Part shown: positions 57,910-60,746 of the stretch, in pieces
How the letters are laid out: each line of letters opens with the position of its first letter
Numbering within the stretch: the first letter of the stretch is position 1
Origin: an uncultured Eubacteriales bacterium
GTDB lineage: Bacteria; Bacillota; Clostridia; Christensenellales; Borkfalkiaceae
NCBI GenBank assembly: GCA_900548285.1
Contig: URKE01000005.1
Location: 1 to 60,746, forward strand
DNA length: 60,746 nucleotides
Reading direction: 5' to 3'
Position numbers and translations under genes: made by a program
The notes under the pieces: generated by a model
Databases searched by the model: none
Seen by the model: the letters and a program-made list of their open reading frames with translations, nothing else
What the model was told of the DNA's origin: nothing

Positions 57910-57938
57910 TTGTAAATTTTTTTTCGATATGATATAAT
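57910..57938 (+). promoter_or_regulatory. Promoter of the NifU-like/GGGtGRT operon
   Basis: TTGTAA (57,910-57,915), a 17-bp spacer and TATAAT (57,933-57,938). The ATG at 58,004 is about 59 nt after the expected start. Confidence 0.85.
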
Positions 57939-58003
57939 GTAAACAAATAGAAGCCGAAAGAATTTCGGCGCGTTTTACCGAAAAAATTTTTGGAGGAATA
58001 TTT

Positions 58004-58696
58004 ATGCAATATTCAAACGAAGTAAAGGATATGGTCTGCGTAGCCAAAGGTCCCAAGCACGGACCCGCGCCTATTCCCGAAGAAGGGCTTTGGGTAGAGG
58101 CGAAACAGATTACCGACATCAGCGGATTTACCCACGGCGTCGGTTGGTGCGCTCCCCAGCAGGGCGCCTGCAAACTTTCGCTCAACGTCAAGAAGGGCGT
58201 CATCGAAGAAGCGTTGATCGAAACCATCGGTTGCTCCGGTATGACTCACTCCGCGGCAATGGCTTCCGAGATTCTTCCCGGAAAAACCATTCTCGAAGCG
58301 CTTAATACCGACCTTGTGTGCGACGCTATCAACACCGCTATGAGAGAACTCTTCCTGCAGATTGTTTACGGACGTACTCAGTCCGCTTATTCCGACGACG
58401 GTCTTGTTATCGGCGCGGGACTCGAAGATCTCGGGAAAGGACTTCGTTCTCAGGTCGGTACAATGTACGGCACGAAGGAAAAGGGAACGAGATATCTCGA
58501 AATGGCTGAAGGTTACGTAACCAGAATGGCTCTCGACAAAGATATGCAGGTTATCGGTTACGAGTTTATCTCGCTCGGCAAAATGACCGATTTCATTAAA
58601 AAAGGAATGACTCCGAACGAAGCGTATGAAAAGGCTAAAGGTCACTACGGCAGATTTGAAAACGCTTACAAATATATCGATCCGAGAAAGGAATAA
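58004..58696 (+). CDS. NifU/IscU-like iron-sulfur cluster scaffold protein
   Basis: A 230-aa protein whose central part resembles the NifU N-terminal (IscU) fold: GWCAPQQGACKLSLNV, then ALIETIGCSGMTHSAAMASE and a later Cys (Cys49, Cys56, Cys77, Cys106). Proteins of this subgroup are annotated as iron-sulfur cluster assembly scaffolds and commonly stand next to GGGtGRT proteins, as here. Whether it builds clusters for the neighbour or serves another purpose is unknown. TTGGAGGAATATTT precedes the ATG. The next gene starts 12 nt after its stop. Confidence 0.82.
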   Translation: MQYSNEVKDMVCVAKGPKHGPAPIPEEGLWVEAKQITDISGFTHGVGWCAPQQGACKLSLNVKKGVIEEALIETIGCSGMTHSAAMASEILPGKTILEALNTDLVCDAINTAMRELFLQIVYGRTQSAYSDDGLVIGAGLEDLGKGLRSQVGTMYGTKEKGTRYLEMAEGYVTRMALDKDMQVIGYEFISLGKMTDFIKKGMTPNEAYEKAKGHYGRFENAYKYIDPRKE

Positions 58697-58708
58697 GGAG
58701 AAGAAGAA

Positions 58709-59710
58709 ATGGCTTTATTTGAAGGATATGAAAGAAGAATTGACAAAATCAATGCTACTTTGAAAGAATACGGCATTTCTTCGGTTGAAGAATGCAAGGA
58801 AATCTGTCTTGCTCACGGCGTCGATTGCGACGATATAGTGAGAAGTACTCAGCCCATCTGCTTTGAAAACGCCGTCTGGGCGTACACCGTAGGCGCGGCT
58901 ATCGCTATAAAGAGCGGCGCAAAGAAAGCCGCCGATGCCGCCGCTAAAATCGGCGTAGGACTTCAGTCGTTCTGTATTCCCGGCTCGGTTGCCGAGAACA
59001 GAAAGGTAGGTCTCGGTCACGGAAACCTCGGCGCAATGCTCCTTTCGGATGACACAGATTGTTTCTGCTTCCTCGCGGGGCACGAATCTTTCGCCGCGGC
59101 GGAAGGCGCGATCAAAATCGCTCTTAACGCGAACACCGTAAGAACCAAACCTTTGAGAGTTATCCTCAACGGTCTCGGCAAAGACGCCGCAATGATCATT
59201 TCGAGAATCAACGGCTTCACTTACGTCGAAACCACTTTTGATCCGTACACCGAAAAGGTTACCGTCGTTTACGAGAAGCCTTATTCCGACGGCCCGAGAG
59301 CGAAGGTTAAATGCTACGGCGCGGATAACGTTCCCGAAGGCGTTGCTATAATGAAACTCGAAAACGTTATGGTTTCCATCACGGGTAACTCCACGAACCC
59401 CACGAGATTCCAGCACCCCGTTGCAGGCACTTACAAAAAGTGGTGCGTTGAAAACGGCAAAAAATATTTCTCCGTTGCTTCCGGCGGCGGTACGGGCAGA
59501 ACGCTTCACCCGGACAACATGGCGGCTGGTCCTTCCTCTTACGGTATGACGGACACCATGGGCAGAATGCACTCGGACGCTCAGTTCGCGGGTTCTTCGT
59601 CCGTTCCGGCTCACGTGGAAATGATGGGACTTATCGGTATGGGTAACAACCCGATGGTCGGCGCGACCGTTGCCGTTGCCGTTGCCGTAGAAAAGGCTAT
59701 GAACAAATAA
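58709..59710 (+). CDS. GGGtGRT protein
   Basis: A 333-aa protein named for its GGGTGRT motif (SVASGGGTGRTLHPDNM, about residues 256-272). The family is conserved in anaerobes, often beside a NifU-like scaffold; its activity is not established to my knowledge. Conserved Cys residues (CLAHGVDCDD, QPICFENAVW, FCIPGSV, CFCFLAGHE) and many glycine turns suggest a cofactor- or metal-binding enzyme, which is inference. AAGGAGAAGAA precedes the ATG. Confidence 0.88.
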   Translation: MALFEGYERRIDKINATLKEYGISSVEECKEICLAHGVDCDDIVRSTQPICFENAVWAYTVGAAIAIKSGAKKAADAAAKIGVGLQSFCIPGSVAENRKVGLGHGNLGAMLLSDDTDCFCFLAGHESFAAAEGAIKIALNANTVRTKPLRVILNGLGKDAAMIISRINGFTYVETTFDPYTEKVTVVYEKPYSDGPRAKVKCYGADNVPEGVAIMKLENVMVSITGNSTNPTRFQHPVAGTYKKWCVENGKKYFSVASGGGTGRTLHPDNMAAGPSSYGMTDTMGRMHSDAQFAGSSSVPAHVEMMGLIGMGNNPMVGATVAVAVAVEKAMNK

Positions 59711-59733
59711 TCGGTAAAACGAAAAAACAGAAC

Positions 59734-59764
59734 GGGGCTCGGAGATTTTCCAAGCCCCTTTTTT
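59734..59764 (+). terminator. Intrinsic terminator of the GGGtGRT operon
   Basis: GGGGCT...AGCCCC with inner GGA/TCC pairing, followed by six T residues, 23 nt after the stop. Confidence 0.92.
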
Positions 59765-59975
59765 GTTGTAAAAGTGGCGAGTGTAGTAAAAGGGGCGTGT
59801 GATGCCGAAAGGAATCTCTGAAAATCTGTTTTTTTCGGAAAATCATGGCGGGGAATTCCTATTTCGTAATCGGTGTTGAAATTCTCTTGCAAAAAGAAGA
59901 AAAATATTATATAATATAATTCATATAATATGTATATATTGCATAAAACTGTTTTAACCTGCGGAGGAGAGTGTT

Positions 59976-60746
59976 TTGCGAGTTATAAACGCGCTGAAAA
60001 TAGCGATAAACAATTTCGGGCTTGTCTTTAAAAATTTGCTTTACAAAACGATAATTTTCATAGTTTTTGCAACCGGTGTGTGGCTTACGCTGAAGATAAG
60101 CCTCAAGCCGTTCATCGAAAATCTCCAGCCTGTTATTCAGGACGTAATCGAGATAATCAAAGGTATTGTCCGCGGCAACAATGAGGTTTCGGCAACCGAT
60201 TCCGCTTCGCTAAACGCTCACTTCAACGAGTTCGTTCAGTACCTGAAAGCCCACGTCGGCAGTATCGCCGCCACGGGAATTATATGCGTGCTGATAATCT
60301 ATCTTTACAGGTTCGTTGCGGGGATAAGCGACGCCACGCTGATGATTCTGGTCGACGGACATATGTCGAGCCTGTCGCACAGGAAGTACCTCGGCGTGAT
60401 GTTTGAGAATTTGAAGAAAATAGTTGTTTATCAACTTATAGACGCGGTTTTGGCTATCGTTTACTATTCGATAGTGTGCGCGATCGAGTATTTTCTGGTC
60501 GGTTATCTCATCTCTTACGCGCCCGCCGTGGTGTTGTTTGTGGGAGCGTGCGTGCTGGTGTTTGCCGCAACGTTATATTCCACTTGTTTAAGTCAGGTTA
60601 TGACGAATATGATTATCGGCGGAATGGGCGTTAAGGCGGCTTTTGCCAAAGGGCTTTTTCCGCAGAGAAAATATTTCTGGAAAATGTTTGCGGCTTACCT
60701 TTCGGTCATCATTGCTTACGTAAGCAATGATGACCGAAAGGTAAGC
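59976..60746 (+). CDS. Uncharacterised multi-span membrane protein, 3' truncated
   Basis: The frame is open from a TTG at 59,976 (behind GCGGAGGAGAGTGTT) to the window end, 257 codons. I do not recognise it. It starts with RVINALKIAINNFGLVFKNL and has five or six hydrophobic segments, with one soluble loop around NNEVSATDSASLNAHFNEFV. A GTG at 59,971 is out of frame. The last nine codons come from a terminal inverted repeat that is probably not genuine, so the true coding part ends near 60,719. Confidence 0.7.
   Translation, partial: MRVINALKIAINNFGLVFKNLLYKTIIFIVFATGVWLTLKISLKPFIENLQPVIQDVIEIIKGIVRGNNEVSATDSASLNAHFNEFVQYLKAHVGSIAATGIICVLIIYLYRFVAGISDATLMILVDGHMSSLSHRKYLGVMFENLKKIVVYQLIDAVLAIVYYSIVCAIEYFLVGYLISYAPAVVLFVGACVLVFAATLYSTCLSQVMTNMIIGGMGVKAAFAKGLFPQRKYFWKMFAAYLSVIIAYVSNDDRKVS
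60693..60746. repeat. Perfect 54-bp palindrome at the contig end
   Basis: Bases 60,693-60,719 and 60,720-60,746 are exact reverse complements, with no loop, and the second arm ends at the very last base. This pattern is typical of a fold-back or chimeric contig end. Confidence 0.9.

Noticed and set aside
1..60746. CRISPR array, insertion sequence, rRNA genes or prophage genes
   Set aside because: No regularly spaced repeats with unique spacers, no transposase or integrase, no rRNA segments and no phage structural genes were seen on either strand.

Overview
The window (60,746 bp) looks like the end of a contig from a low- to mid-GC Bacillota, most likely an uncultured gut-type member of the Clostridia. 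The evidence is the gene content: clostridial-order S10-spc-alpha ribosomal superoperon, zinc-type S14/S4/L36, type III glutamine synthetase, TM1266 family regulator, GGGtGRT protein, DegV pair, and the tmk-holB-ricT-rsmI cluster. Further support comes from strong AGGAGG ribosome binding sites, consensus sigma-A promoters with 17-bp spacers and U-tract terminators. An assignment near Christensenellales is only a guess from the style of the lipoproteins.

Layout. 1-432: promoter and structured leader with a putative attenuator. 433-16,007: 31 co-directional genes from rpsJ to rplQ, including secY, adk, map, infA, rpmJ and rpoA, closed by a terminator. 16,008-16,641: non-coding with degenerate 17-18 bp repeats. 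16,642-20,607: a very large lipoprotein-like protein with a central membrane span. 20,826-26,800: greA and an unknown membrane protein, then the replication/RNA-modification cluster tmk, holB, ricT, a small ferredoxin, a tRNA methyltransferase and rsmI. 26,883-31,327: LRR lipoprotein, YfbR nucleotidase, and a divergent 939-aa surface protein. 31,727-34,959: a split TauE/SafE pair, then Ppx/GppA facing inorganic pyrophosphatase. 35,177-41,959: leuS, a YitT-family protein, a MazF toxin without a visible antitoxin, and a glutamine-dependent NAD+ synthetase fused to an N-terminal helix-turn-helix domain.

41,960-43,900 is an AT-rich islet. Two tRNA genes (Gly-CCC and Val-CAC), each followed by a 25-26 bp perfect palindrome that runs into the tRNA 3' end and by a shared 33-bp repeat, flank three small membrane-protein genes. 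43,896-47,138: a TM1266 regulator with a long leader, then an ABC uptake system. 47,215-50,938: a pyrG-glnN operon behind a leader terminator. 51,275-53,899: a UvrD-like helicase with an inserted DEDDh exonuclease domain. 54,233-56,029: two DegV proteins. 56,030-56,592: an intergenic cluster of three exact DnaA boxes next to three 12-bp direct repeats. 56,593-59,710: tyrS, then a NifU-like/GGGtGRT pair. 59,976 to the end: a truncated membrane protein whose last 54 bp form a perfect palindrome at the contig edge, probably an assembly fold-back.

The items I consider most worth following up are the HTH-NAD+ synthetase fusion, the helicase-exonuclease insertion, the tRNA-end palindromes with their islet, the DnaA-box/iteron cluster, and several leader or intercistronic RNA structures. 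All functional statements rest on reading the sequence and on family knowledge; no database search was run.
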